A DNA stretch of 64,000 nt from Streptomyces sp. LUP30 (lineage in GTDB: Bacteria > Actinomycetota > Actinomycetes > Streptomycetales > Streptomycetaceae), in contig NZ_MJAJ01000042.1 of the NCBI RefSeq assembly GCF_001746365.1, positions 1 to 64,000 of the forward strand. Direction: 5' to 3'. How positions within the stretch are numbered: position 1 is the first letter of the stretch; each line of letters begins with the position of its first letter. Positions 25,896 to 34,918 of this stretch are shown here, one piece after another. A program made the translations under genes and the position numbers. The notes beneath the pieces are model-generated. The model saw only the letters and a program-made list of their open reading frames with translations. It did no database searches and was not told where the DNA came from.

Positions 25896-26864
25896 CTACC
25901 TGCCCTCGCTGTGAGACCTGTCCTCGCCCTGGGAGGCGCCGTCGGCCTCCGGCCCCGTCGCGTCGATGCCGGGCTTCCCGGCGCCACTGGCGGGCTCTGT
26001 GGTCTCGCTGCCGGGCTCGACGGACTTCGCGGCCCCGCTGCGGGCCGGGGCGGGCGCCTGCGGGCGTTCCGGCTGCCCGCTTCCCCGGCCGGTGATCTTG
26101 CCCACCCGCTCCCCCACGCCCCACGCCGTGACCCGCCACAGCGCCTCGACAAGGATGTCGCGGCTCATCTTGGAGTCGCCGAGTTCGCGCTCGACGAAGG
26201 TGATGGGCACTTCCACCACGTGGTACCCGGCCTTGACCGCGCGGCGGGCGAGGTCGACCTGGAAGCAGTACCCCTGGGAGGCCACCTCGTCGAGGCCGAG
26301 GCCCTCCAGGGTCTCGCGGCGGAAGGCGCGGTAGCCGCCGGTGATGTCACGCAGCGGAAGGTCGAGCGCGAGGCGGGAGTAGAGACTGCCGCCGCGGGAG
26401 ATGACCTCGCGGGATCTGGGCCAGTTCACGACCCGGCCGCCCGGCACCCAGCGGGAGCCCAGCACCAGGTCGGCGCCCTTGAGCGCGGTGAGCAGGCGCG
26501 GCAGTTCCTCGGGCTGGTGGGAGCCGTCGGCGTCCATCTCGATCAGGACGCCGTAGCCGTTGTCCAGGCCCCAGTGGAAGCCGGCGAGGTAGGCGGCGCC
26601 GAGCCCCTCCTTGCCCTTGCGGTGGAGCACCTGGACCTGGTCGTCCGCGGCGGCCAGTTCATCGGCGAGCTTGCCGGTGCCGTCGGGGCTGTTGTCGTCG
26701 GCCACGAGGACGTGGGCCGCCGGGACAGCCTTGCGCACCCGGCCGACGATGCTCTTGATGTTCTCCGCCTCGTTGTAGGTCGGGATGATCACCAAGGCCG
26801 TGCCGAGCGGACCGAACTGCCGTCCCCGTTCCTGTGCCGCGCGGGTCCCGTCGCCGTCGTTCAC
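25896..26864 (-). CDS. ppm: Polyprenol-phosphate mannosyltransferase (Ppm/DPM1-like GT2)
   Basis: 322 aa from GTG 26864, with AAGGGG 6 nt upstream. GT2 landmarks: LVIIPTYNEAENIKSIVGRV, VLVADDNSPDGTGKLADEL, the metal-binding DxD in VLIEMDADGSHQPEEL, VLGSRWVPGG, and the QxxRW-like region ITGGYRAFRRETLEGLGL. It should make polyprenyl-phosphate-mannose from GDP-mannose, the sugar donor for protein O-mannosylation. It lacks the lipoprotein acyltransferase fusion seen in mycobacterial Ppm1. The ~70 residue C-terminal tail is Pro/Ala/Gly/Glu-rich and low complexity. In S. coelicolor the homologue SCO1423 is required for O-mannosylation and phage phiC31 infection (recall). Confidence 0.93.
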   Translation of the reverse strand: MNDGDGTRAAQERGRQFGPLGTALVIIPTYNEAENIKSIVGRVRKAVPAAHVLVADDNSPDGTGKLADELAAADDQVQVLHRKGKEGLGAAYLAGFHWGLDNGYGVLIEMDADGSHQPEELPRLLTALKGADLVLGSRWVPGGRVVNWPRSREVISRGGSLYSRLALDLPLRDITGGYRAFRRETLEGLGLDEVASQGYCFQVDLARRAVKAGYHVVEVPITFVERELGDSKMSRDILVEALWRVTAWGVGERVGKITGRGSGQPERPQAPAPARSGAAKSVEPGSETTEPASGAGKPGIDATGPEADGASQGEDRSHSEGR

Positions 26865-27432
26865 TGCTGCCCCTTCAAGTCCGTACGCAGGGGACCACCA
26901 TAGTGGCCGCGGCCTGCGATGACGTGACAGGACGTTCGAATGGTGGTGTCGAGTCCACAAAAGCGGGGTAACAACGCGCTTTTGGGCTTGTATGTACGCC
27001 CCTACCCCGGGCGGGTCGTGTGCAAGCCCGCTGCGGATGGGGGCCCGGCGCTCTTCGGGCCGGCCCGGGATCCGCTGGCTGCGGGTCGACCGAAAGCCGT
27101 TGTCTACTGAGCGCCCGGGCCCCACCCGGGTCACACCTCCCCGACCGGTCGAAACGTTCCCTCGCTGCGGCGCGGGCGCTGAGCCTGGCTGCCAGTGGCG
27201 GTGCGCCGGCACGGCACACCGTCCCTGACCCAGCGGCGCCGCGGCGAGTGTGTGGACGTTCCCCGGCGGGGCGTCCGGTGGTGGACTCCGCCGAACCTAC
27301 CGGCCATCGGCAGTCGGCTGTCAACAGCCGTGCGACCTGCGGGTCTTCCGTCAACCCCCTGGTCAGGGGGACGAGACGCCGGTCGCACGACGACGGGCGG
27401 ACGGGTGATCTTCACCGCGCCGGCCCGGGAGA
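26865..27432. other. Intergenic region with structured 3' part
   Basis: 570 bp between the amidohydrolase stop and the ppm start, both on the minus strand. The ppm promoter must lie at the left end, but I cannot pick a clear one. An aaaagcg...cgctttt dyad is present at about 26957-26983. The right end contains the multi-stem element listed separately. No coding frame with normal bias is seen. Confidence 0.6.
27315..27389. terminator. Multi-stem terminator-like element after the amidohydrolase gene
   Basis: Three perfect stems occur in 75 bp: cggctg-tcaa-cagccg (27315-27330), an outer cgtgcgacc/ggtcgcacg pair (27329-27337 with 27381-27389), and an inner ccccct-ggtc-aggggg (27355-27370). It begins 44 bp beyond the minus-strand stop at 27433, so a bipartite terminator is the simple reading. 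A structured RNA is the alternative. Confidence 0.55.
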
Positions 27433-29049
27433 TCACTCGCTCGGACGCACGAACACGGTCCGGCCGTCCACCACGGTCCGCAGGCACACCGGGAGATCCG
27501 CTCCGGGGGTCAGATCGGGCAGTCCCGGGGTGCCGGAGCGGGGGTCGGTGGACCAGCGGGCGACCCGGTCGTCGGGGGCCTGGACGACGAGCTCGTCCGT
27601 ACGCCAGACCGCGTAGTCGGCGGGTGCGCCCGGGACCAGGACGCCCGCGTCGTCGCGGCCGATCGCCCGCCAGCCGCCGCGCGTGTGGGCCGTGAACGCG
27701 GCCCGTACGGAGACGCGGTGCTCGGGGGTGCGGTGGAAGGCGGCGGCGCGGACCGTGCCCCACGGGTCGAGGGGGGTGACCGGGCTGTCCGAGCCGAAGG
27801 CGAGCGGGACGCCGGTCCGCAGCAGGGCGGCGAACGGGTTCAGCGTGCGGGCCCGCCCGACGCCCAGGCGCTGGGCGTACATGCCCTCCTCGCCGCCCCA
27901 CAGCGCGTCGAAGGCGGGCTGGACGGAGGCGGTGAGACCCAGTTCGGCGAAGGCGGCGATCGTCTCCGGCGTGAGCATCTCGGCGTGCTCCACCCGGTGG
28001 CGGGCGGCGCGGATCCGCGCCAGGCCGAGCTTCTCCGCCGCGGTGCGCATGCCCTCGACGACGGCGCTCACGGCGGCGTCGCCGATGGCGTGGAACCCCG
28101 CCTGGAGTCCGGCCTCGGTGCAGGCCGTCACATGCGCGGCCACCTCGGCGGCGCCCAGGTAGGCGGCGCCGGTGTGGTCCGCGTCGGCGTACGGTCCGTG
28201 CAGACAGGCGGTGTGGGAGCCGAGGGCGCCGTCGACGAACAGGTCCCCGGCGGCGCCGAGGGCGCCCAGCTCCCGGGCCTTGTCGACGTCCTGCTCCGCC
28301 CAGTAGCCGACGACGCGCGGGCCGTTCTCCTCGGCGGCGAGCCGCAGCAGGTCCGTGAAGTCGTCCTCGGAGGAGATCTCCGGCCCGCCGCACTCGTGAA
28401 CGGAGCCGATGCCGAGGGAGGCGGCGTGCGCGAGGGCGGCCCGCTGGGCCTCGGTGCGCTGCTCGGGCGTCACGGCTGCGAACGCCGCGGCGCGGACGGC
28501 GTGGTGCGCGTCCCGGGTCAGCGGCTCGCCGTCCGCGTGGCCGGCGGCGGTGCGCACGGCCGGCGTCAGGTCGAGCAGGGCGGTGGTGGCCACGGCCGAG
28601 TGGACGTCGATCCGGCTGAGGTAGAGCGGCCTGCCACCGGTGGCCTCGTCCAGTTCCTCGCGCCGGGGAGGTCGCCCCTCCGGCCAGCCGGAGGCGTCCC
28701 AACCATGCCCGAGCAGCACCTTGTCCTGCGGGCGGGCGGCCGCGAAGTCTCGTACGCGGGCGAGGGCGGCGGCCAGGGAGGGAGCGTCGGACAGATCGAG
28801 GCCGGTCAGGGCGAGGCCGGTGGACGTGGTGTGCACGTGGGCGTCGGTGAAGGCCGGGGTGACCAGGGCGCCGTCCAGGTCGACGACCTCGTCGACGCCC
28901 TCCGCGAAGGCGTCGGCGGAGCCCTCGGAGCCCACCCAGGCGACCTGGCCGCGCTCGACCACCATCGCGGTCGCGAACGGGTCGGCGGGGCTGTGGACCT
29001 CTCCGCGGCGGAGCAGGACGGTCTTCGACTGGGGGGCGCGCTCACTCAT
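27433..29049 (-). CDS. Amidohydrolase family protein (YtcJ-like)
   Basis: 538 aa, cytosolic. The metal-dependent amidohydrolase pattern is visible: VTPAFTDAHVHTTSTGLALT (HxH), HECGGPEISSEDDFTDLLRL, FHAIGDAAVSAVVEGM, RHRVEHAEMLTPE and the final SDSPVTPLDPWGTVRAA. The YtcJ-like branch acts on amide-type substrates but most members are uncharacterised. It is 46 bp downstream of an Lrp/AsnC regulator on the same strand, so the regulator and enzyme may be co-transcribed. Confidence 0.88.
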   Translation of the reverse strand: MSERAPQSKTVLLRRGEVHSPADPFATAMVVERGQVAWVGSEGSADAFAEGVDEVVDLDGALVTPAFTDAHVHTTSTGLALTGLDLSDAPSLAAALARVRDFAAARPQDKVLLGHGWDASGWPEGRPPRREELDEATGGRPLYLSRIDVHSAVATTALLDLTPAVRTAAGHADGEPLTRDAHHAVRAAAFAAVTPEQRTEAQRAALAHAASLGIGSVHECGGPEISSEDDFTDLLRLAAEENGPRVVGYWAEQDVDKARELGALGAAGDLFVDGALGSHTACLHGPYADADHTGAAYLGAAEVAAHVTACTEAGLQAGFHAIGDAAVSAVVEGMRTAAEKLGLARIRAARHRVEHAEMLTPETIAAFAELGLTASVQPAFDALWGGEEGMYAQRLGVGRARTLNPFAALLRTGVPLAFGSDSPVTPLDPWGTVRAAAFHRTPEHRVSVRAAFTAHTRGGWRAIGRDDAGVLVPGAPADYAVWRTDELVVQAPDDRVARWSTDPRSGTPGLPDLTPGADLPVCLRTVVDGRTVFVRPSE

Positions 29050-29095
29050 GGGGAACAGTCTCGCGCCTCGCGTCGGCCGCCCGGCACGGGGTCCC

Positions 29096-29536
29096 TCAGA
29101 TCCGCGGCGGCCGGGCCTCGTACGGGGTGGACAGGGCGACCGTCGTGCGCGTCGACACCCCGGCCAGTGCCCGGAGCCGGCTCAGGAGCTCCTCCAGTTC
29201 GTGCGGGGTGGCCACGCGCACTTTCAGGATGTAGTTCTCGTCGCCGGCGACGCTGTGGCAGGCCTCGATCTCGGGCACGCCCGCCAGCCGCTCGGCGATG
29301 TCGTCGGGTGCGCTGGGGTCGAACGGCTTCACCGAGATGAAGGCGGTCAGGGGCAGCCCGACGGCCTCCGGATCGACGACGGCCGCGTACCCGCGGATCA
29401 CACCGCGCTGTTCCAGCCGGCGCACCCGCTGATGCACGGCGGACGTGGACAGGCCCGTGGCCTTGCCCAGATCGGTGTAGCTCATCCGCCCGTCCTTGAC
29501 GAGCAGCTGCACGATTTGTCGGTCCAGCTCCTCCAT
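29096..29536 (-). CDS. Lrp/AsnC family regulator
   Basis: 146 aa from ATG 29536 (MEELDRQIVQLLVKDGRMSY). The N-terminal helix-turn-helix runs LGKATGLSTSAVHQRVRRLE. The C-terminal RAM (ligand) domain includes GYAAVVDPEAVGLPLTAFIS and the effector-loop pattern CHSVAGDENYILKVRVATPH. Members are octameric and sense amino acids. Upstream open frame to 29674 lacks normal features and is rejected. Probable targets are the downstream amidohydrolase and its own promoter. Confidence 0.93.
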   Translation of the reverse strand: MEELDRQIVQLLVKDGRMSYTDLGKATGLSTSAVHQRVRRLEQRGVIRGYAAVVDPEAVGLPLTAFISVKPFDPSAPDDIAERLAGVPEIEACHSVAGDENYILKVRVATPHELEELLSRLRALAGVSTRTTVALSTPYEARPPRI

Positions 29537-29777
29537 GACGCAAGAACCTACCGTGCGGGCGATCTCCGCGTATACGTATGCAGCCCAGGTCATAGCCGGT
29601 TTGTGATGTGCCGGGCCGGGCTGGGCGTGCGGCATCTGCAAACGGCATGTGACGAATGCCACAGCACTTGTCAAGGCTTCGTGATGGCCTCGTGGTTACC
29701 GCACGAACGGGCTGGGAAGTGCTTGCTGTGGTCGAGGCCGCAGTGCCTTCACGGCCCAGTCCGAGGGGGAGAATCCC

Positions 29778-30233
29778 ATGCAGAGTCTTAAGCGCCCTGG
29801 TCGCACCGCGCCCAAGCGGCTCCAGTCGGTCGTCGAACCCGAGCCGGAGGGCGTCGAACCCTTCGACGCCGACGGTTACGACGCCGATGACGCCGACCAC
29901 GTCGACGCATACGACACCTTCGAGATGTACCGCGTGATCTGCCCGGACTGTGCGCAGCCCATCGCGCTGCTCGCGGACGAGGAGATCCTGCCGGAGCACG
30001 CGCTGTGCGCCTCTCCGTGGAACCCGTTCGGGCTCACGGTCTGCGCCGGGACCGGACGCGCGGCGTCCGAGGCCCGGTCCGCCGACGAGTCCGCGGAGCC
30101 CCAGGAGCAGGACACCGCACTGCTGCTGACGCTCCCTCAGGGACTGGACTGGCGCACGCAGCCCTTCTCGCACGTCGGCGGCCCGGGCTCGCGCCCGATG
30201 CGCGTGCCGGTGATGCGCCGCGCCGCGGCCTGA
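29778..30233 (+). CDS. Conserved hypothetical protein with Cys motif
   Basis: 151 aa with a GAGGGGGAG ribosome site. An acidic N-terminal stretch rich in Asp (PFDADGYDADDADHVDAYDT) is followed by YRVICPDCAQPIALLADEEI, then ALCASP and VCAGTG. The four cysteines could form a small zinc-ribbon. The C-terminal part ends RVPVMRRAAA. No catalytic motif or membrane segment is visible. I do not recognise the family beyond it looking Streptomyces-specific; protein or nucleic-acid binding is a guess. Confidence 0.78.
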   Translation: MQSLKRPGRTAPKRLQSVVEPEPEGVEPFDADGYDADDADHVDAYDTFEMYRVICPDCAQPIALLADEEILPEHALCASPWNPFGLTVCAGTGRAASEARSADESAEPQEQDTALLLTLPQGLDWRTQPFSHVGGPGSRPMRVPVMRRAAA

Positions 30234-30610
30234 CGCCAGGACCCTCGCACCCGCCGCCCGGCCGCCTCGACTCCGTCGGTGGCCGGGGACACGATCAACT
30301 CCGCCTGTTCGAGCGGCAGTCGGTGTCGACCGTGCCCCTCGTGCGGCGGGGTACGGCCGACACCGGCGAAGGCCCTCCGCAGGACGAACCGCATCCGGCG
30401 CACGTCGAGCGGTGGGCGTCAGCCGCGTGTCGCCCGCTCCGCGGCCGGACGGGCAGCGGATCGATGCGGAGCCGGATCGCGTCGCGCGGAGCGCGCACGG
30501 CGGGCCCGTGACGCCCCCGCGGAACCAGGACACTCCACAGGACACCCCCCGAACTCACGCTCTACGGCGGCGGCCGGTGACCTGTCCCGCGGCACCGCCG
30601 TTGCCCTGGC
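30234..30610. other. Intergenic region, no gene recognised
   Basis: About 375 bp between two plus-strand small genes. All six frames have open stretches, but none has a ribosome site with consistent third-position GC. I see no promoter-terminator pair or strong RNA fold. Confidence 0.45.
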
Positions 30611-30877
30611 ATGACCCCCACCTATTCGGCTGCACCCGGGCGTCACCGCCAGCTTTTCGTTGCGCCGCGCCCGGAATCCACCCGCGCAGGATCGGTTCCG
30701 CCGGCCGCACCGGCCGCTCAGGACCCTCCCATCTACCGCGATCTGCTGCGCACCTGGGCCGACCGGGGCCGGACCGTGCCGGGGCGGCACGATCCCGAGT
30801 GGGTGCGGCTGGTGGCCCCGCAGGTGCGGTCAGGACAGTTCGGCGGCTCCGCGGACCCGCTGGGCGACGGGCGCTGA
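30611..30877 (+). CDS. Small hypothetical protein
   Basis: 88 aa. The C-terminal half (YRDLLRTWADRGRTVPGRHD, then PEWVRLVAPQV) has strong third-position GC and a plausible helical fold. The N-terminal third is weaker, and the ATG has no ribosome site. I do not recognise a function. It may be a leaderless small gene, or the start may be wrong. The opposite-strand frames overlapping it look like shadows. Confidence 0.5.
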   Translation: MTPTYSAAPGRHRQLFVAPRPESTRAGSVPPAAPAAQDPPIYRDLLRTWADRGRTVPGRHDPEWVRLVAPQVRSGQFGGSADPLGDGR

Positions 30878-31016
30878 CCTGCCGTCGGGTCCGAAGGGCG
30901 CCGTCGGCGCTCCACAGGACTCCGGATCGGGCCGGGCACTGCTCGACGGGCACTGCTCGACGCGGAGGACGGCGATGCGGCCGTGCCCGCCGCGTCGCAC
31001 CGTCACGGCACCTTCG

Positions 31017-31059
31017 ATTGGTCCGAACCATTGACGCACTGGTCTAGTCCACTTACCGT
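31017..31059 (+). promoter_or_regulatory. Chitinase promoter with two DasR (dre-type) operators
   Basis: Two 16-bp dre-like sites, attggtccgaaccatt (31017-31032) and actggtctagtccact (31038-31053), flank and overlap a -35 TTGACG (31031-31036). After 17 nt comes a -10-like TACCGT (31054-31059). Consensus dre is near ACTGGTCTAGACCACT, and paired 12-bp direct repeats of this kind are established at Streptomyces chitinase promoters. DasR repression relieved by glucosamine-6-phosphate is expected. Confidence 0.88.
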
Positions 31060-31133
31060 TTCGCTCCGACGCTTCCCGCGTTCATGCCGATCGGCGTGCG
31101 ATCGCCTCACTGAAGCCCGCGAGGAGACACCCG

Positions 31134-32390
31134 GTGCACAACCCGCTACGCCCCAGCCCCCGCGCCCGGTTCCGGACGCTGCTGTCCGCCGTCTGTTGCG
31201 CCGCGCTCGGCGGCGCCCTGCTCGCCGGCGCGGGCACCGCGACCGCCGGTGAGCCCGGCCCCGCAGCAGCCCGCCCGACCGGCGCGACCGGTTCCAAGGT
31301 CGTCGGCTACTTCACCGACTGGGGAATCTACGACCGCCGGTACTACGTCAAGAACATCGAGACGTCCGGTTCCGCGAAGCGGCTCACCCACGTCAACTAC
31401 GCTTTCGGCAACGTCACCGGCGGCAAGTGCGCCCTCGGCGACTCCTGGGCGGACACCGACAGACCGTTCACCGCCGAGGAATCCGTGGACGGCGTCGCCG
31501 ACGCGGCGGACCAGCCGCTCAGCGGCAACTTCAACCAGTTGCGCAAGCTGAAGAAACTCCATCCGAAGCTCAAGGTCATCTGGTCCTTCGGCGGCTGGAG
31601 TTGGTCGGGCGGCTTCGGCGAGGCGGCGAAGGACCCGGCGGCCTTCGCGCGCTCCTGCCACGACCTGGTGGAGAACTCCCGCTGGGCGGACGTCTTCGAC
31701 GGCATAGACATCGACTGGGAGTACCCGAACGCCTGCGGCCTGACCTGCGACACAAGCGGCCGTGAGGCCTTCCGGGACGTCATGGCGGCCCTGCGCGCCG
31801 AGTTCGGCCGGCGCGAGCTGATCACGGCGGCGATCACCGCGGACGCCACCGCCGGCGGCAAGATCGACGCGTCCGACTACGCGGGCGCGGCGCGCTACGT
31901 CGACTGGTACAACCCCATGACCTACGACTACTTCGGCGCCTGGGCGGCCACCGGCCCCACCGCTCCGCACTCGCCGCTGACCTCCTATCCCGGCATGCCG
32001 ACGAAGGGCTACGACACCGCCGCCACGATCGCGAAGCTCCGAAGCCTGGGCATCCCGTCGAGCAAACTGCTGCTGGGCATCGGCTTCTACGGGCGCGGCT
32101 GGACCGGCGTCACCCAGGCGAAACCGGGAGGCACGGCCACGGGGCCCGCGGCGGGGACGTACGAGGCCGGCAACGAGGACTACAAGGTCCTCAGGACCAA
32201 GTGCCCGGCCACCGGCGTCGTCGGCGGCACCGCGTACGCCAAGTGCGGGAACGACTGGTGGAGTTACGATACCCCGGCGACCGTCGCCACGAAGATGAAG
32301 TACAAGGCCCGGCAGGGGCTCGGTGGAACGTTCTTCTGGGAGCTCAGCGGAGACACGGCCGACGGCGAACTGATCAGGGCCATCAGGTAG
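31134..32390 (+). CDS. Secreted GH18 chitinase
   Basis: 418 aa from GTG 31134 with GAGGAG upstream. A signal peptide is clear: basic PRARFRT, hydrophobic LLSAVCCAALGGALLAGAG, cleavage near ATAGEP. The GH18 barrel shows KVVGYFTDWGIYDRRY, KVIWSFGGWSWSGGF (SxGG) and the catalytic DGIDIDWEYP at residues 189-198, with E196 the proton donor, then YNPMTYDYFGAW. No carbohydrate-binding or fibronectin module is present, so it is a catalytic-domain-only enzyme that cleaves chitin outside the cell. Position and promoter fit the ChiD-type chitinase (SCO1429) of S. coelicolor. Confidence 0.95.
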   Translation: MHNPLRPSPRARFRTLLSAVCCAALGGALLAGAGTATAGEPGPAAARPTGATGSKVVGYFTDWGIYDRRYYVKNIETSGSAKRLTHVNYAFGNVTGGKCALGDSWADTDRPFTAEESVDGVADAADQPLSGNFNQLRKLKKLHPKLKVIWSFGGWSWSGGFGEAAKDPAAFARSCHDLVENSRWADVFDGIDIDWEYPNACGLTCDTSGREAFRDVMAALRAEFGRRELITAAITADATAGGKIDASDYAGAARYVDWYNPMTYDYFGAWAATGPTAPHSPLTSYPGMPTKGYDTAATIAKLRSLGIPSSKLLLGIGFYGRGWTGVTQAKPGGTATGPAAGTYEAGNEDYKVLRTKCPATGVVGGTAYAKCGNDWWSYDTPATVATKMKYKARQGLGGTFFWELSGDTADGELIRAIR

Positions 32391-32402
32391 CCGCGAACGG
32401 CA

Positions 32403-32437
32403 GGCCGGGGCGGAGGGCCACGATCCTCCCCCCGGCC
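32403..32437. terminator. Convergent terminator hairpin
   Basis: GGCCGGGG-c-GGAGG pairs with CCTCC-CCCCGGCC, a 13-bp stem with one bulged C and an 8-nt loop, starting 13 bp after the chitinase stop and before the convergent TetR gene. Confidence 0.65.
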
Positions 32438-32458
32438 GCCTCCCGGGCAGCCTGGGCC

Positions 32459-33118
32459 TCAGGCCTCGCGGCGGGCCGGCTGGGGCGCGGGGAAAGCAGG
32501 GTCGAGCTCCTCGATGGCGCGCAGACAGCCGCCCAGCGTCTTCACCAGCAGGTCTCCCATGACCTCACGGGAGAGTTCGGGGCGGTCGATCCACTCCAGC
32601 GTGGCCCCCTCGACACTGCACACCCAGGACAGCAGGGCCATGCGGGGCAGCGGCGGGATGTCGCTGCGGCCGTACGCGCCCTCGGCGAGGGTCGCCACGA
32701 TCGCCGCGCGCACGCCGTCCCGGATGGCGTGCACCTCGGTGTCGAAGCCGACGCCTCCGCTGACGATCGTGCGATACGCGGCCTGGTTGTGCTCGGCGTA
32801 GCGCAGGTAGCCGTCGATGGTGCGGTGCACCCGGTCCACCTGGGGCAGATCCATGCCGCTCGCCGCGAAGGTGACCAGGTCGGCGACGCAGTCCTGGATG
32901 ATCGCCAGGTAGTAGCCGCGCTTGGACTGGAAGTAGTAGTAGATCAGCCCCTTGGCGACGTGCGCCTGCCGGGCGATGTCATCCATCGAGAGGGCGTCGT
33001 ACGACGTGTCGGCGAACAACTTCCGGCCGATGGAGATGAGTTCGGCGCGGCGCGCCAGTGAGCGCTCGGTGCCGCGCGCCCTGGGGCGGACGACTTCGCG
33101 CTGTTCACTGATATTCAA
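32459..33118 (-). CDS. TetR/AcrR family regulator
   Basis: 219 aa from ATG 33118. A basic N-terminal arm leads into the TetR helix-turn-helix (YDALSMDDIARQAHVAKGLI, then YYYFQSKRGYYLAII). The rest is an all-helical ligand/dimer domain without recognised ligand residues. The divergent neighbours are not obvious targets: the gene next to it encodes a 46-aa membrane protein on the same strand. Regulated process unknown. Confidence 0.92.
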   Translation of the reverse strand: MNISEQREVVRPRARGTERSLARRAELISIGRKLFADTSYDALSMDDIARQAHVAKGLIYYYFQSKRGYYLAIIQDCVADLVTFAASGMDLPQVDRVHRTIDGYLRYAEHNQAAYRTIVSGGVGFDTEVHAIRDGVRAAIVATLAEGAYGRSDIPPLPRMALLSWVCSVEGATLEWIDRPELSREVMGDLLVKTLGGCLRAIEELDPAFPAPQPARREA

Positions 33119-33192
33119 TGTCGACCCTGGTCTCGGGCGGTCGGCGGGACTTCCGCAGTATGTCAGGTCAACCGTGCGTCAGGTCACGCCAG

Positions 33193-33333
33193 TCACAGCA
33201 GTCCGAGCTGGGTGACCAGCATCGCGAGGACCGCGACGAGGACCCAGCCCACGACGTGCTCCAGGACGTTCGGGCCGTCGGCGTCGGGGCCCCCGGTGCG
33301 GACTCGGGCGGTGGTGGCTGTCTGTGCGGTCAT
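33193..33333 (-). CDS. SCO1431-family small membrane protein
   Basis: 46 aa from ATG 33333 (MTAQTATTARVRTGGPDADG), with a weak GCGAGA ribosome site. A polar N-terminus precedes one membrane segment, NVLEHVVGWVLVAVLAMLVT, ending QLGLL. This fits the tiny membrane family named after S. coelicolor SCO1431. A longer in-frame start at 33393 exists but lacks support. Function unknown; it sits between the TetR gene and a secreted peptidase gene on the same strand. Confidence 0.8.
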   Translation of the reverse strand: MTAQTATTARVRTGGPDADGPNVLEHVVGWVLVAVLAMLVTQLGLL

Positions 33334-33423
33334 GGTGTCTCGCTGAGGTCGGACGTACTGGTGGATCCCCCCACGATCCGTCCACCTTGCCACTTGCCTG
33401 GACCTTTGCGGCAGAGACGTTGC

Positions 33424-34800
33424 TCACACGGGGATGCCCACCGCATCGAGGGCGGCGCACTGGCGGGCGGTCGGCCGCGCCGGGAAATAGACGTAGCAGA
33501 CGCCTCCGCTGCCGGAGGCGACCTTGCCGCTCGCGTTGTGGCGTTTGGTCCTGAGCCAGATGTTCTCGAACTCCCGTCGCCGGTACACGCGCCGCACCGC
33601 CGCGTCGTCCGCCGAGAACGGATCGTTGGCGATCACGTCGCCCTGGGCCGTGAAGCCGATCACGGTCATCAGGTGCCCCGAGGTGCCGTAACCCGCCCCC
33701 GTGAGCTCCTCCTTGAGGAAGGACTGCGACGTCATGGCCGGGATCCCGGCGGCGATCAGCGTCTCCAGGTCCGTGAGGGAGCCCAGCCGGGTCACCACGC
33801 CCTGCAGGTCGGGGAAGGTGGCCGCGTAGGCGGCGTTGAACGGCCAGTTGCCGCAGCCGGCGTACTGGTAGTCGTACGTGTACCGGGCGGCGTGGCACAC
33901 CTGCGGATCGCTGTAGGAGGGGTCGACCCAGGCCAGTTGCCCGGGGGTGAGCCGGCCGCCCCAGTACTCGACGATCATCTGCGAGGAGGTCGGGCTGCAC
34001 CAGGCCTCGCCGCCGTTGTCGTACTCGGGGTAGCGGCCGCGGTGGATCTCCTGCGAGTAGCGCGGGACGGTCAGCTCCCGCGCGAGGCCGGGCGCGGAGG
34101 CCGGGACGGTGAAGCGGTCCGGGACGTCGGAGCCCATGACCCCCAGCCGCCACACGGTCGGGGTGGCGTCGGAGCCGGGGCGGCGGTACAGGGTGAGCCG
34201 GAGCCTGACGGCGGCGACACGCAGCCCCGTCGAGGCGTCGTCGACGGCCAGGGTGTCGGTCCACACGGTGCTTCTGCCGTCGGTCTGGCCGTCGACCGAG
34301 GTGCGCCTGATGTCCTGGTCGCCGGAGGCCCAGCGGCCCATCACGTACCAGGGGGTGTCCTTGCCGTCGGAGTAGGTGCCCTTCAGCTCGACCTGGAGCC
34401 AGGTGCCGGCCGGGGTGCTCGCGTTCCAGGAGGCGATCACCTCCGTGGCCGGGACCGCGAGCGCCCGGGTCGGGGACGTCCAGGTCGCGTACTCCCAGGC
34501 GGCGGTGGTCCTGGTGTGCGGGTCCGTGTAGTCGACGGTGCCGAGCGGGGCGGCGACGACGACGCCCGGGCGGACGCCCGCGACGGCCCGGGCACCCCGG
34601 ACGGCGCCTGTGAGCCAGTCGGCGTAGGTGGTCCAGGCGCGGTGGTCGACGGACCGGCCCGGGGCCGATTCGGCGTCGCCGGTGTCCCTCGCACCGGCGG
34701 CCGTCGCCGCTGTCGCGGTCGGGGCCGATCCGCCGGCGACCGCGGCGGCGACCGCGGCGGCGAGGACTGTCCTGCGGGACGGCTGTTCGGCTCTGCTCAT
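33424..34800 (-). CDS. Tat-exported C39-like peptidase family protein
   Basis: 458 aa. The N-terminus SRRTVLAAAVAAAVAGGSA is a twin-arginine signal with an Ala-rich core, so export of the folded protein is expected. After a beta-rich region (~60-225, TWLQVELKGTYSDGKDTPWY) comes a C39-like papain-fold domain: GGEAWCSPTSSQMIVEYWG holds the catalytic Cys, GTSGHLMTVIGFTAQGDVIA the His, and NDPFS the Asp/Asn. This is the PF13529 type, often found on secreted actinobacterial proteins. Substrate is unknown; cell-wall or extracellular protein processing is possible. Confidence 0.88.
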   Translation of the reverse strand: MSRAEQPSRRTVLAAAVAAAVAGGSAPTATAATAAGARDTGDAESAPGRSVDHRAWTTYADWLTGAVRGARAVAGVRPGVVVAAPLGTVDYTDPHTRTTAAWEYATWTSPTRALAVPATEVIASWNASTPAGTWLQVELKGTYSDGKDTPWYVMGRWASGDQDIRRTSVDGQTDGRSTVWTDTLAVDDASTGLRVAAVRLRLTLYRRPGSDATPTVWRLGVMGSDVPDRFTVPASAPGLARELTVPRYSQEIHRGRYPEYDNGGEAWCSPTSSQMIVEYWGGRLTPGQLAWVDPSYSDPQVCHAARYTYDYQYAGCGNWPFNAAYAATFPDLQGVVTRLGSLTDLETLIAAGIPAMTSQSFLKEELTGAGYGTSGHLMTVIGFTAQGDVIANDPFSADDAAVRRVYRRREFENIWLRTKRHNASGKVASGSGGVCYVYFPARPTARQCAALDAVGIPV

Positions 34801-34918
34801 GGGCGGAAGGACCCCCGAGGTCTCGGCGCGGCTGTGCGCCCACTATGGACGGCGGCGGACGCGCCTTCCAGCACCGCCGCCCGGGCCACGCCCACGGACG
34901 AGGGCCCGAACCACCGGT

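Noticed and set aside
24440..25914. Overlapping long frames through the repeat tract on both strands
   Set aside because: They encode only Pro/Gly/Arg/Ala repeats, run into fxsA antisense and have no ribosome site; treated as a DNA repeat.
26865..27432. Possible riboswitch before ppm
   Set aside because: The structured part is at the far end, next to the amidohydrolase stop and reads as its 3' region; no known riboswitch motif was recognised.
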